From assembly GCF_017994015.1 (NCBI RefSeq), contig NZ_JAGOLP010000003.1, forward strand, positions 62,001 to 126,000: a DNA stretch of 64,000 bases, written 5' to 3'. Positions 18,501 through 27,663 of this stretch are shown here, piece by piece. The DNA is from Ferrovibrio sp. GTDB taxonomy: Bacteria; Pseudomonadota; Alphaproteobacteria; Ferrovibrionales; Ferrovibrionaceae. The position numbers and the translations under genes were made by a program. The notes below the pieces were generated by a model. That model did not search any database, was not told the DNA's origin, and saw only the letters and a program-made list of their open reading frames with translations. Within the stretch, counting starts at the first letter, position 1. Each line of letters starts with the position of its first letter.

Positions 18501-19871
18501 TCACGCTGCCGCCTTTTGAGCCGCCAGCACATCCGCCACCAGCCCGGTATGCACAGTGCCGGCCTGAAAGGCCGGAAAGGCCAGGATGGCCCGCAGCAAC
18601 GGGATATTGGTTTTCACCCCTTCAATCCGGCTCGCCGCCAGCGCCGCATCCAGGCGCTGGATGGCTTCGGCGCGATCCGCGCCATGTGCGATTACCTTGG
18701 CAATCATCGGATCATAATAGGGCGTGATGATATTGCCCTCGGCATAGCCGGTTTCGATCCGGATACCCTCGCCCTGGCCCAGCCGGAATACGGTCAGCGG
18801 CCCCGGCGATGGCAGGAAACGCACCGGGTCTTCGGCATAGATGCGGGCCTGAATGGCATGGCCCTGCGGCTCGGGCAGCACCGGCACCACATCGGCCAAA
18901 GCCTCACCCGTCGCCAGCCTGATCTGGCAACGCACCAGATCAAGACCAGTTACGGCTTCAGTCACGGCATGTTCAACCTGAAGCCGGGTATTCACTTCCA
19001 GAAACCCGAAGCCGGCGCTGGCGCTGTGCAAGGTTTCCACCGTGCCGATCACATCATAGCGCATCGCGCCCATGATGCCGGCAACACGGCCGGCCATATT
19101 GCGTGTCACCGCCCGCGCCAGGCCCGGCGCCGGGGCTTCCTCGATCACTTTCTGATGCCGGCGCTGCACGGAGCAATCGCGCTCAAAAACATGCATGGCA
19201 TTGCCGGCACGATCCGCCAGAATCTGGAATTCGATATGGCGCGGCTGTAGCAGCAGCTTTTCAAGATAAATATCCGCCACGCCAAAACTGCGGCTCGCCA
19301 TCGAGCGGGCGCGCGATACGGCGCTGAGCAATTCCGCCTCGTCCCTGGCTGCCAGCATGCCGATGCCGCCGCCGCCGCCAGCCGGCTTCACCATCACCGG
19401 ATAACCGATGGCAGCACCAGCCGCAGCAATCTCGCCAGCATCCTCGCCCAGCACGGCGCTGCTGGCACTCACCGGCATGCCATGCTGCGCCATCAGATCA
19501 CGCGCCCGCGCCTTATGACCCATGGCATCGATATGATGCGGTGAAGGCCCGACAAATACCGCGCCCATCGCCGCCACTTTGGCTGCGAATTCCGCATTCT
19601 CGGACAGGAAACCATAACCCGGATGCAGGGCATCGGCGCCGGATTCGCGCATCGCCGCCAGCAGATTATCCTGGTTGAGATAACTTTCACGCGGCGCGGC
19701 GCCGCCAATCGGCAAGGCCTGATCCGCCAGCGCCAGATACGGCAGATCGGCATCGGCTTCGGAATATACCGCCACGCTGCGCAGACCCATTGCCTTGGCG
19801 GCACGAATGACACGGATGGCGGCGGCACCGCGATTGGCGACCAGCAGAGTGGAAATCGGGCGCGATGACAT
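18501..19871 (-). CDS. Biotin carboxylase subunit (ATP-grasp)
   Basis: A 456-residue AccC-like protein that carboxylates biotin using ATP and bicarbonate. It shows the BC N-terminal domain (TLLVANRGAAAIRVIRAA), the glycine-rich ATP-grasp loop (KPAGGGGGIGM), KVIEEAP, and the catalytic stretch FLEVNTRLQVEHAVTE. It ends after the BC C-terminal domain without a biotinyl domain, so it must work with the separate carrier encoded at 25858. The start at 19871 has AAAGGAACC upstream; the frame is open 26 codons further. It is the last gene of the minus-strand operon, separated from the other carboxylase subunits by the transporter genes. Confidence 0.93.
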   Translation of the reverse strand: MSSRPISTLLVANRGAAAIRVIRAAKAMGLRSVAVYSEADADLPYLALADQALPIGGAAPRESYLNQDNLLAAMRESGADALHPGYGFLSENAEFAAKVAAMGAVFVGPSPHHIDAMGHKARARDLMAQHGMPVSASSAVLGEDAGEIAAAGAAIGYPVMVKPAGGGGGIGMLAARDEAELLSAVSRARSMASRSFGVADIYLEKLLLQPRHIEFQILADRAGNAMHVFERDCSVQRRHQKVIEEAPAPGLARAVTRNMAGRVAGIMGAMRYDVIGTVETLHSASAGFGFLEVNTRLQVEHAVTEAVTGLDLVRCQIRLATGEALADVVPVLPEPQGHAIQARIYAEDPVRFLPSPGPLTVFRLGQGEGIRIETGYAEGNIITPYYDPMIAKVIAHGADRAEAIQRLDAALAASRIEGVKTNIPLLRAILAFPAFQAGTVHTGLVADVLAAQKAAA

Positions 19872-19929
19872 GATGGTTCCTTTCCAGGTTATCGAGATGG
19901 GTTCAATAGGCTTAGGGTAAAGCCTGATG

Positions 19930-21231
19930 TCATGACACCCGACCTGCATATGCCAATGCCACCAGCAACAGGCAGGTGAGCATCACGCCCACGGCGACAT
20001 AGATCAGGTTGCGACCATAGATCAGCTGATGCTTGGCAACACCAAAAGTGGCGGCGGCAATGGACGGCAACAAGCCGGAATAGGACATGATCGAGCCGAA
20101 CGACCAGGCCACCAGGATCAGCATGGCCGGCAACAGATCGGGTATTTGGCCCGCCACGGTTTGCGTGATTTGCAAGGCCAGGGTTGCGCAGAGGATCGGA
20201 TGCAGGCCAAGCATTTCAAGCCCGACCATGACCAGGAAGGCGATCAGCAGCACCGTGAAAGGTGCCAGGCCGATCTGCCGCACCCAATCACCGGCCAGCC
20301 CGCCAATTGTGGAATATTGCAGGATGGCGCTGAACAGGATCGCCAAGGCAACAACACCGATCTCCTCACCCATACCGGCGGCCCAGCGCGGCGCCTGCTT
20401 GAACAAGGCACGCAGATGTGCCGGGCGGCGCCACCATGCGGCCAGCAAGGCCAACGGCGGAATAGCCAACACCATCGCCTCAATGTTGCTGTAGCCCCCC
20501 AGGCGATTGAGCAGCAGCACCACCGCAACGGCACTGACGATCGGCAACAACAGCGTGGCCAACGCCGGGATCACTGCGCGTAATGTGCCGGCAACATCAT
20601 GGATGCCGGCCAACCATGTGTTGATGAACAGGCCAAAAGCCGCAATGCACAAGCCGGCCAGCACAATCTGCCAGATGCCGAGCGCCGGATAGCCATGCGC
20701 AACAAAGGCCTGGGCAACAAAGAATGGCGACCACAGCACCGACAGGCCGCCGCCCAGCAAGGCCATCTGCGCCAGCCTTAGCCGCAATGGCGAAGCCTGG
20801 CGCGGCAGCAACGGCGCCAGCACGGCAAAGGCGCCGATGGAGAGCATGGCCGATAGCGCATGCGAGGCATAGAGCATCCAGCCCGGCCGGCTCTGCGGCG
20901 GCAGACGACAAAAATTGCGCCGAATCCGAATAATTGCCGGATCATGCCGTGCAGCAGCCCGCATCAGCCGCGCCGTGGGCATGAAGGCGGCAAAAACAAT
21001 CGCCTGGCGCAAGCCGGCTTCCAGCGCCGCCATGCCGGTCTGGCTCAGCAGCAGCAGGATCAGGCCCACCAGCAGCGCCAGCAACAATCGACCAGTCAGG
21101 CTGATATCGGGCAGCGCCAGGCAAAGATAGGCCGCCAGCACCAGGCCGCTGGCCAAGGCCAGCCAGCGCCACTGCGTGGCAGCGGCCAAAGTGGCCAAAC
21201 CCCAGCTCAGCATCATCAAACGCCACAACAT
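19930..21231 (-). CDS. Unrecognised polytopic membrane protein (about 12 helices)
   Basis: A 433-residue, very hydrophobic protein. Repeated segments of 18-24 apolar residues suggest 11-13 membrane helices, with a short positively charged loop (RIRRNFCRLPPQSRPG) near residue 105. The layout, with paired half-helices near GLHPILCATLALQIT and SYSGLLPSIAAATFG, recalls large permeases of the TRAP DctM or ion-transporter class, but I cannot assign a family. It lies between the fused TRAP permease (19 bases upstream) and biotin carboxylase in the same operon. It might be a second transporter for substrate, product or counter-ion. Confidence 0.6.
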   Translation of the reverse strand: MLWRLMMLSWGLATLAAATQWRWLALASGLVLAAYLCLALPDISLTGRLLLALLVGLILLLLSQTGMAALEAGLRQAIVFAAFMPTARLMRAAARHDPAIIRIRRNFCRLPPQSRPGWMLYASHALSAMLSIGAFAVLAPLLPRQASPLRLRLAQMALLGGGLSVLWSPFFVAQAFVAHGYPALGIWQIVLAGLCIAAFGLFINTWLAGIHDVAGTLRAVIPALATLLLPIVSAVAVVLLLNRLGGYSNIEAMVLAIPPLALLAAWWRRPAHLRALFKQAPRWAAGMGEEIGVVALAILFSAILQYSTIGGLAGDWVRQIGLAPFTVLLIAFLVMVGLEMLGLHPILCATLALQITQTVAGQIPDLLPAMLILVAWSFGSIMSYSGLLPSIAAATFGVAKHQLIYGRNLIYVAVGVMLTCLLLVALAYAGRVS

Positions 21232-21250
21232 GGAGCTTGGCCGCTCTGCC

Positions 21251-23167
21251 TCAGGCGCGCGCCATGGATGGCATACGATGCCAGACCCACAGGCCGATCA
21301 AGGTTGCCAATGCCAGGATATCGGTGGCCCAGCCCGGATCGATGGTGCTGAGTGCGATGGCACCGATCACCAAGCGTAGCGGCAGCGATACCGGACGACG
21401 GTAAAACCCGCCGGTGGCCACTGCAAACAACAGGGAAGCAATCACCCCTACGATCAAAACACGGATGATATCGGTGGTGCTGCCACTGAGCAGGATTTCC
21501 GGCCGGAAGATGAAATAGAATGGCAGCACAAATTTCATCACTGCCAGCTTCATGCTTTCCACCGCGATCGGCCACCAATCGGTGCGCGTGATCACTGCCG
21601 CCGTATAAACCGCCGTACAGACTGGCGGCGTAAGCGCCGAGAGCAAGGCGCCGTAGAAAACAAAGAAATGCGCCGACAAGGCCGGCAGACCAAGCGCAAT
21701 CATCGGCGGTATGCACACTGCTGCCGCCAGCAGATAGGCTGCCGTGGTGGGCATGCCCATGCCAAGCACCAGAGCTACCAGCATCACCAGCATCACCGTG
21801 AGCGCCATGCCCTGGCTGCTGCCAACGCCGAGGATCAGCTCACTGAGCTTAATGCCAATACCAGTGAAGCCGATCAGCGACAGGATGATCTGGGCGCAAA
21901 CCAGCAACGAGACCAGGCTGATGACATTACGCGCGCCCATCTTGGCGCCTTCCAGCAATCGCCGCAGGCGATCCAGCACAGCCTGCCTGTCCCATGGCCC
22001 GAGCAGCATGTAGAGCGAGATATTTGTGACAATGGCCAGGAAGGCCGCCAGGCCGGCCGAGCGGCCGGTGAACATTGCCCCAGCCATCACCAGGATAGTG
22101 GCCGCCAGCGGGAATGCCTCGCGGAAATTCAGCACATCGCGCCATTTCGGAATATCGGCCTTATCAACCGGCTTCATGTCTTCGCGGCGCGCTTCCACAT
22201 CAATTGAGGCCCAGATGCAGACATAAAACAGGAAAGACGGAATCACCGCAGCCGCTGCCACGGCCAGATACGGCATGCGCAGCAATTCCGCCATGATGAA
22301 GGCGCCCGCGCCCATCACCGGCGGTGTGATCTGCCCGCCGGAAGATGCCGTGGCCTCCACCGCGCCGGCAAAGGCCGGGCGATAGCCCAGGCGCTTCATC
22401 ATCGGGATAGTGAAATTGCCCACCGTGGCCACATTGGCCACTGCTGCACCATTGATCATGCCGAACATGGCGCTGGATACATTCGCCACTTTGGCCGCGC
22501 CGCCCGGCGAACGGCCGGAAACAATCAAGGCCACCTTCATGAATGTATCAGACGCGCCGGTGGCAAGCAGGAAGCAGCCGAAGATGATGAATATGGCAAT
22601 CAGGCTGGCCGACAGGCCGGTGACCGTGCCCCACAAGCCCTCGGTGCTGAGATAAAGCTGCTCCATCATGAAATCGAGCGAGAAGCCGGGATGTCCCCAA
22701 TTGCCGCTCAGCATGTTGCCAAACAAGGTGTAGGCCAGCATGCCAAGCACCATGATCGGCAGAATCCAGCCGGTGGAGCGCCGGGCGCTATCCAGGATCA
22801 ATGCCAGCAGGGCCACGCCAAGCACCAGTTCATGCGGCCGGATTTCCACCGCTATCTCATTGGTGATGCGTTCATCCTCAACCACCAGATAGCCGCAGGC
22901 AACCATCACCAATACGGCCAGCACAACCATCAGCCAGCGGCGGGCGATATTATCCGCAACAGCGGCAACTCCCAGATAAACCAGGCCGATCGACAAGCCG
23001 ACATGCACACTGCGCTGCACCAGCGGCGGAAACTGGCCGAAGCCGGCGGTGTAGGTCTGGAACAGTACAAAGGCCAAGGCCAGGACGGTCATGAGCCAGC
23101 CGATAGTCGCGGTTTTGGCTTCCGGCGGCGGCGCCTCGGCAAACGCATCCTTGTCGATGGTCGACAT
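21251..23167 (-). CDS. TRAP transporter fused permease (small plus large subunits, TAXI type)
   Basis: A 638-residue inner-membrane protein joining the four-helix small subunit (roughly residues 20-190) to the twelve-helix large subunit of a TRAP transporter. Large-subunit hallmarks are GMINGAAVANVATVGNFTIPMMKRLGY, SSGGQITPPVMGAGAFIMAE and GMGMPTTAAYLLAAA. Such fused permeases work with TAXI binding proteins, and one is encoded directly upstream in the operon. They drive sodium- or proton-coupled uptake of organic acids. The start follows an AGTGGGGAAAAG stretch. The substrate is presumably the acid later made into a CoA thioester and carboxylated. Confidence 0.92.
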   Translation of the reverse strand: MSTIDKDAFAEAPPPEAKTATIGWLMTVLALAFVLFQTYTAGFGQFPPLVQRSVHVGLSIGLVYLGVAAVADNIARRWLMVVLAVLVMVACGYLVVEDERITNEIAVEIRPHELVLGVALLALILDSARRSTGWILPIMVLGMLAYTLFGNMLSGNWGHPGFSLDFMMEQLYLSTEGLWGTVTGLSASLIAIFIIFGCFLLATGASDTFMKVALIVSGRSPGGAAKVANVSSAMFGMINGAAVANVATVGNFTIPMMKRLGYRPAFAGAVEATASSGGQITPPVMGAGAFIMAELLRMPYLAVAAAAVIPSFLFYVCIWASIDVEARREDMKPVDKADIPKWRDVLNFREAFPLAATILVMAGAMFTGRSAGLAAFLAIVTNISLYMLLGPWDRQAVLDRLRRLLEGAKMGARNVISLVSLLVCAQIILSLIGFTGIGIKLSELILGVGSSQGMALTVMLVMLVALVLGMGMPTTAAYLLAAAVCIPPMIALGLPALSAHFFVFYGALLSALTPPVCTAVYTAAVITRTDWWPIAVESMKLAVMKFVLPFYFIFRPEILLSGSTTDIIRVLIVGVIASLLFAVATGGFYRRPVSLPLRLVIGAIALSTIDPGWATDILALATLIGLWVWHRMPSMARA

Positions 23168-23197
23168 CTTTTCCCCACTCCCCTGAAATTCAACCGG

Positions 23198-23227
23198 CCT
23201 GCGGCGCCGGCACGATGGCGCCGCAGG
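23198..23227 (-). promoter_or_regulatory. Strong intercistronic hairpin between TAXI gene and TRAP permease
   Basis: CCTGCGGCGCC (23198-23208) and GGCGCCGCAGG (23217-23227) form a perfect 11-bp stem with an eight-base loop, just after the binding-protein stop. No T-run follows on the minus strand, so it is more likely an mRNA-stabilising or processing element that keeps binding-protein message above permease message than a full terminator. Confidence 0.6.
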
Positions 23228-23242
23228 TCGTTTGCTTAGTGC

Positions 23243-24220
23243 TTACTTGGCTTCCGGTGGGATCAAATGATCCGGCACAGTAACGCCGCGCTTCTTGTAG
23301 AAGGCCACCGCACCGCGATGCAGCGGCACTAATGTGCCTTTCATCGTGCTCTCGGCGATATCCATGTTCTTGATCTCGGGGAAAGCGGCGCCCTGGATGG
23401 CCTGGCCCTTGAAGATGCCGTTCAGAACGGTTTCCACCTGGGCATCATTGAGTGTGTCGCTATAAGCGAATTCACCAATGCTCTGTATCGGCATGGTGAC
23501 AGCGCCCAGACCTTCGATATCACCCGGCTTGGTGGTGACAAAGGTGACGAAGGGAAAACGATCCTGCACCGTCTTGACTTGCGCCGGGCTGAAGCTCAGC
23601 ACATTGATCGGGATCAGGGTCTTGAGTTCCAGTGTGGTGCCATCCAGACCAAGGCCGGAACCGGCTTTGACATAACCAATGGAGCGGTTGTTGCGCACCG
23701 CCTCCACCGCATCAGACAATGTGGCGACATAATAATCCGGCTTCACATCCATGGCGGCGAGAATCTGTTGCACCATGTTTTCGGTGGCCGAACCGCGCTG
23801 CCCAGCGGTGAATTTCTTGCCAGTCAGGTCAGCCAATTGCTTCACACCGGAATCAGCCCGCACGATATAGGGCTGGATCGCCAGCGAATGTACCCACAGG
23901 CTGCGCAGCTTGGGCTGTGCCTTGCCTTCAAACTTGTCGATGCCGCGATAGGCCTGATACACGGTTTCGAATGTACCCAGGCCCATTTGAATCTGGCCGC
24001 GATGCAGGCGGGCCAGATTGTCCACCGCGCCGCCGGTGGCTATCACGGTCACATTCATCTTGTCGCCGGCTACATCATTGATCGCCTTGGCGGCAGAGAC
24101 GGCATAGGTGTAATGCACCGATTCGATGGCGGTGGAGCCATAGGCGATGCGGTCGGTGGCCAAAGCCGGCATGGTGGCAAGGCTGGCCGCGACTGCTGCG
24201 GCAAATAATTGCGCTTTCAT
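23243..24220 (-). CDS. TAXI-family TRAP transporter solute-binding protein
   Basis: A 325-residue periplasmic binding protein. MKAQLFAAAVAASLATMPALA is a clear Sec signal peptide. The mature protein starts DRIAYGSTAIESVHYTYAVSAAKAIND and continues with VTVIATGGAVDNLARLHRGQIQMGLG, the TAXI-type pattern for carboxylate-binding proteins. A later KQLADLTGKKFTAGQRGSA segment is also typical. AAAGGGA precedes the ATG. It captures the substrate for the fused TRAP permease encoded downstream. Relatives bind glutamate or other dicarboxylates, but the ligand here cannot be read from sequence. Confidence 0.9.
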   Translation of the reverse strand: MKAQLFAAAVAASLATMPALATDRIAYGSTAIESVHYTYAVSAAKAINDVAGDKMNVTVIATGGAVDNLARLHRGQIQMGLGTFETVYQAYRGIDKFEGKAQPKLRSLWVHSLAIQPYIVRADSGVKQLADLTGKKFTAGQRGSATENMVQQILAAMDVKPDYYVATLSDAVEAVRNNRSIGYVKAGSGLGLDGTTLELKTLIPINVLSFSPAQVKTVQDRFPFVTFVTTKPGDIEGLGAVTMPIQSIGEFAYSDTLNDAQVETVLNGIFKGQAIQGAAFPEIKNMDIAESTMKGTLVPLHRGAVAFYKKRGVTVPDHLIPPEAK

Positions 24221-24288
24221 GGTGATGTCCCTTTCGGTTGTTTCCTGCCCAGTTTTTTATTGTTTACGCACGCAGTGATGTATTCGCC

Positions 24289-25854
24289 TCAGGGTCCGAC
24301 GCCAAAACGCGGCTTCGGACCCAATGTGGTCGCCAGTCGCTCGCGGCTGAGGCGGATGAAATCAATCAGGACCGGCCGGGTTTCGCGCGGGTCGATCACA
24401 TCCTCCACCGCAAAAGCCTCGGCGGTGCGGAAGGGGGATGCGAGCAAGCGCAATTCGGCTTCCAGTTCCTGTTCACGCTGCTTGGGATTTTCCGCCGCCT
24501 CGATATCGCGCCGGAAAGCGGCAGCCACGCCCCCTTCCACCGGCAGCGATCCCCATTCGCCCGATGGCCAGGCCAGTTTGAGATCAAAGCCATTCTTGTT
24601 GCAGGTGGCCATGCCGGCCATGCCATAACATTTGCGGATCACCAGGGTGATAGTGGGCACTGTCAATTGCCCGGCGACGTAAACCGCCCGCATGCCCTCA
24701 CGCAATGTGGCGGCCTTCTCGGCATCCAATCCCACCATAAAGCCCGGTACATCAACCAGGAAAACCAGCGGAATATGGAATGTGTCGCATAATTCCATGA
24801 AGTGAATCTGCTTGCGCGCAGATTTCACATCCATGGCGCCACCGAGATGCATCGGATTATTGGCAATGATGCCGACCACATGGCCATCCAGCCGGGCCAG
24901 CGACGTGATCACCGATTTGCCGTAGCTCGGCTGGATTTCAAAGCTTGAGCCTTGATCCACCACCAGCTCGATCAGGCGGCGCATGTTATAGGCCTGCGTG
25001 CGCTTGCGCGGCACAATCGAAAGCAAAGCTTCCTCGCGTCGATCCGCTGGATCAGCGCTTTCCACACGCGGCGGCAACTGCCACACATTGCGCGGCATAT
25101 AGGAGAGAAAGCGGCGGATTTGTTCAAATGCCTCAGTCTCGTTTGCTGCTGCGTTGTGGATTGTGCCGGCGGTATCCACTGTCACAGCCGCACCACCAAG
25201 ATCCTCCTTGTCGATCTCCTGCCCCAGCGAACGCTTCACCACAGGCGGCCCAGCGGCAAAAATCTGGCTGCTGCCACGCACCATCACCGAAAAATGCGAC
25301 AGGATGGCGCGGCCGGCCGGGCCACCCGCTGCCGTGCCAAGCACGGCGGATACCACCGGCACTTCACCCAGCAGGGCAACCGACCGCTCGAAGCCATCCA
25401 CGCCAGGGAATACCGAATAGCCACGCCGCCGCATTGAGGTGACCGTGCCACCGGCGCCATCAATCAGATTGACCAGCGGGATGCGGAATTCATGCGCCAA
25501 ATCTTCTACAAAGCCACCCTGGCCGCCCTTGCGCCGTGCAGTGCCGCTACTGGTGCCGCCGCGCACGGTGAAATCCTCGCCACCCACCGCCACAGGCTGG
25601 CCATCAATCTGCGCCAGGCCCATTACATAGGGTGCCGGCACCACATGCTGCACACGGCCTTCGGCATCATACTTTGCTGCACCAGCCAGGCCGCCAATCT
25701 CGCGGAAACTCTGCTGATCACACAGCCTGTCGATACGTTCGCGCACAGTAAGGCGGTCACGTTCGTGATGCCGCGCCACCGCCTCCGCACCGCCCATCTC
25801 GCGCGCCCAGGCACGGCGCTGAGCAATTTCATCAGCCTCGGCTTGCCAGCTCAT
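24289..25854 (-). CDS. Acyl-CoA carboxylase carboxyltransferase subunit (first of two)
   Basis: A 521-residue carboxyltransferase of the PccB/MmdA type. It shows N- and C-terminal crotonase-fold halves: AVGGEDFTVRGGTSSG, LIDGAGGTVTSMRRRG, GTAAGGPAGRAILSHFSVM, and in the second half VGIIANNPMHLGGAMDV and LVDVPGFMVGLDAE. It transfers carboxyl from biotin to an acyl-CoA. The ATG lies three bases beyond the stop of the biotin carrier gene upstream in the operon. A second carboxyltransferase gene lies on the other side of that carrier, so the active enzyme may be a heteromer. The acyl-CoA substrate is unknown. Confidence 0.9.
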   Translation of the reverse strand: MSWQAEADEIAQRRAWAREMGGAEAVARHHERDRLTVRERIDRLCDQQSFREIGGLAGAAKYDAEGRVQHVVPAPYVMGLAQIDGQPVAVGGEDFTVRGGTSSGTARRKGGQGGFVEDLAHEFRIPLVNLIDGAGGTVTSMRRRGYSVFPGVDGFERSVALLGEVPVVSAVLGTAAGGPAGRAILSHFSVMVRGSSQIFAAGPPVVKRSLGQEIDKEDLGGAAVTVDTAGTIHNAAANETEAFEQIRRFLSYMPRNVWQLPPRVESADPADRREEALLSIVPRKRTQAYNMRRLIELVVDQGSSFEIQPSYGKSVITSLARLDGHVVGIIANNPMHLGGAMDVKSARKQIHFMELCDTFHIPLVFLVDVPGFMVGLDAEKAATLREGMRAVYVAGQLTVPTITLVIRKCYGMAGMATCNKNGFDLKLAWPSGEWGSLPVEGGVAAAFRRDIEAAENPKQREQELEAELRLLASPFRTAEAFAVEDVIDPRETRPVLIDFIRLSRERLATTLGPKPRFGVGP

Positions 25855-25857
25855 GAT

Positions 25858-26079
25858 TCAGCCTTCAATCACGATCAGCGCCTGGCCTTCGGCAATGGCT
25901 TCGCCTTCCGCCACCAGGATTTCCGCTACAGTTCCGGCTATCGGCGCATCCACCGGGATCTCCATTTTCATCGATTCCAGCACAATCAACGTGCTATCGG
26001 CAGCAACAGCCGCGCCAACACTGGTTTCGATCTTGAACACCGTGCCGGTGATATCGGCATTGATTACATGACGCGCCAT
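25858..26079 (-). CDS. Stand-alone biotin carboxyl carrier protein
   Basis: A 73-residue biotinyl domain. The biotinylation site is LESMKME (Lys near position 39), a variant of the usual EAMKM. It is flanked by TVFKIETSVGAAVAADS and IPVDAPIAGTVAEILVAEGEAIAEGQ, the two symmetrical halves of the barrel. The start at 26079 is preceded by GGGAGAGAG and gives a domain of the normal size; an upstream in-frame start would run into the preceding carboxyltransferase. It carries carboxybiotin between the biotin carboxylase at 18501 and the two carboxyltransferases either side of it. Confidence 0.92.
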   Translation of the reverse strand: MARHVINADITGTVFKIETSVGAAVAADSTLIVLESMKMEIPVDAPIAGTVAEILVAEGEAIAEGQALIVIEG

Positions 26080-26098
26080 AATACTCTCTCTCCCTTGC

Positions 26099-27631
26099 TC
26101 AATAGGTGGTTGGCCAGTTACGCATCTGGTGTTGGCCCACACCGCGCGTTGGCCGCATTTCGTGGATATCCAGCATGCGCTTCAGATAACGGCGGGTTTC
26201 CTGCGGCTTGATCACGGCCTGCACGCCATAGATGCCGGCCAGGTCATAAGCCGACGAATCACGCCGCATCTCGGCTTCGATCCGGGCGATCTCGGCCGGA
26301 TCGTTGCTGCCCCAGGCCACCACGCGGGCGGCGTAAACCGGGTCCATGAAGCTGACTTCGGCAGTGGGCCAGGCAACGATATCGTCGGAATTACGGCCAC
26401 CGCCCATATTCAGATAGGCCTGGCCGTAGCTTTTGCGCATTAATACGGAAAGCTTCGGCACGCTGGCCATTTGCAGCGCGGTCATGAAATTCATAATCTT
26501 GCCCGGCGCTTTCTGCTTCTCGCCCTCAATACCGATGACAAAGCCGGGCGTATCAACAAACATCAGCAGCGGGATATTGAAGGAATCGCACATCACGATG
26601 AAGCGCGTGATCTTTTCGCAGGCCGCCACATCCAGCGCGCCGGCCTTGCCCATCGGATTGTTGGCGATGATGCCGACGCTGCGGCCATCCAGCCGACCGA
26701 GGCCGATCACAGCCGGTTTGCCATAGAGCGGCTTCACTTCCATGAAACTGTCGCGGTCCAGCACTGAGCGCAGAATTTTGCGCACGTCGTAAACCCGGGT
26801 GCGGTTTTCCGGCAACGCCGCCAGGATGCCATCGCCGGCTTCATCCGAGCCTTCCGGCGCCGCCAGGCGCGGCGGCGCTTCCTTGGCATGGCTAGGCATA
26901 TAGGCGAGATAGCGCTTGATCGCCGCCATTGCTTCGGCATCGGTATCAACCACGATATCGACGAGGCCGGTCAATTCGGCATGCAGCCGGACACCGCCAA
27001 GTTCTTCCGGGTCGACCTTCTGGCCAATCGCCATCGAAGCCAGCGCCGGACTTGCCACCGCCATCACCGCGCCGCGCCGCATCACTACAAAATCCGACAA
27101 ACAGGCATACCAGGCCGACGAGCCATAACATTGCCCGAGGATGGCCGAGACCCAGGGCGTTTCGCGCATACGCACATATTGCACCGGATCGTTGCCCAGC
27201 ATGGTGCCCATGCCACGTGCGCCCATATTATCGGGCATACGTGCGCCGGAGCTTTCGCCAAACATCACCAGTGGCAAACCGCGCTGGGTGGCAACACGCT
27301 TGATATGGCCCATCTTCTTCATGTTGGTGAGGCTGCTGGAAGCGCCTTTCACCGTGAAATCATTGGAGATGATGCCAACCTCGCGGCCATCAATGCGGCC
27401 AAAGCCGGCAACTTTGCCATCTCCTGGCGTATTATCGGCATCACCCGGCATTACCGAGGTGCCGAATAAACCACTTTCCAGAAAACTATCGGCATCCAGC
27501 AGTGCATCAATGCGCTCGCGAGCATTCATAATGCCGGCTTCGCGGCGACGCGCCAGCTTTTCCGGCCCGCCCATGGCTAAGGCCCGCTGGCGGCGCTCGT
27601 CATATTCCTGCATCAATTGTTCATGCGGCAT
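26099..27631 (-). CDS. Acyl-CoA carboxylase carboxyltransferase subunit (second of two)
   Basis: A 510-residue carboxyltransferase related to, but clearly different from, the one encoded at 24289. Motifs include VGIISNDFTVKGASSSLTN, FGESSGARMPDNMGARGMG, GQCYGSSAWYACLSDFVVMRRG, VGIIANNPMGKAGALDVAACEK and FVDTPGFVIGIEGEKQKAPGK. The second oxyanion-type Gly-rich loop and the C-terminal half are intact, so it should be catalytic. It lies between the CoA-transferase gene and the carrier gene. Two carboxyltransferase genes with one carrier and one biotin carboxylase point to a mixed complex or to two related substrates. Confidence 0.9.
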   Translation of the reverse strand: MPHEQLMQEYDERRQRALAMGGPEKLARRREAGIMNARERIDALLDADSFLESGLFGTSVMPGDADNTPGDGKVAGFGRIDGREVGIISNDFTVKGASSSLTNMKKMGHIKRVATQRGLPLVMFGESSGARMPDNMGARGMGTMLGNDPVQYVRMRETPWVSAILGQCYGSSAWYACLSDFVVMRRGAVMAVASPALASMAIGQKVDPEELGGVRLHAELTGLVDIVVDTDAEAMAAIKRYLAYMPSHAKEAPPRLAAPEGSDEAGDGILAALPENRTRVYDVRKILRSVLDRDSFMEVKPLYGKPAVIGLGRLDGRSVGIIANNPMGKAGALDVAACEKITRFIVMCDSFNIPLLMFVDTPGFVIGIEGEKQKAPGKIMNFMTALQMASVPKLSVLMRKSYGQAYLNMGGGRNSDDIVAWPTAEVSFMDPVYAARVVAWGSNDPAEIARIEAEMRRDSSAYDLAGIYGVQAVIKPQETRRYLKRMLDIHEMRPTRGVGQHQMRNWPTTY

Positions 27632-27663
27632 GGAAATTCCGTTCTCTCACACTTGCTTCATCA

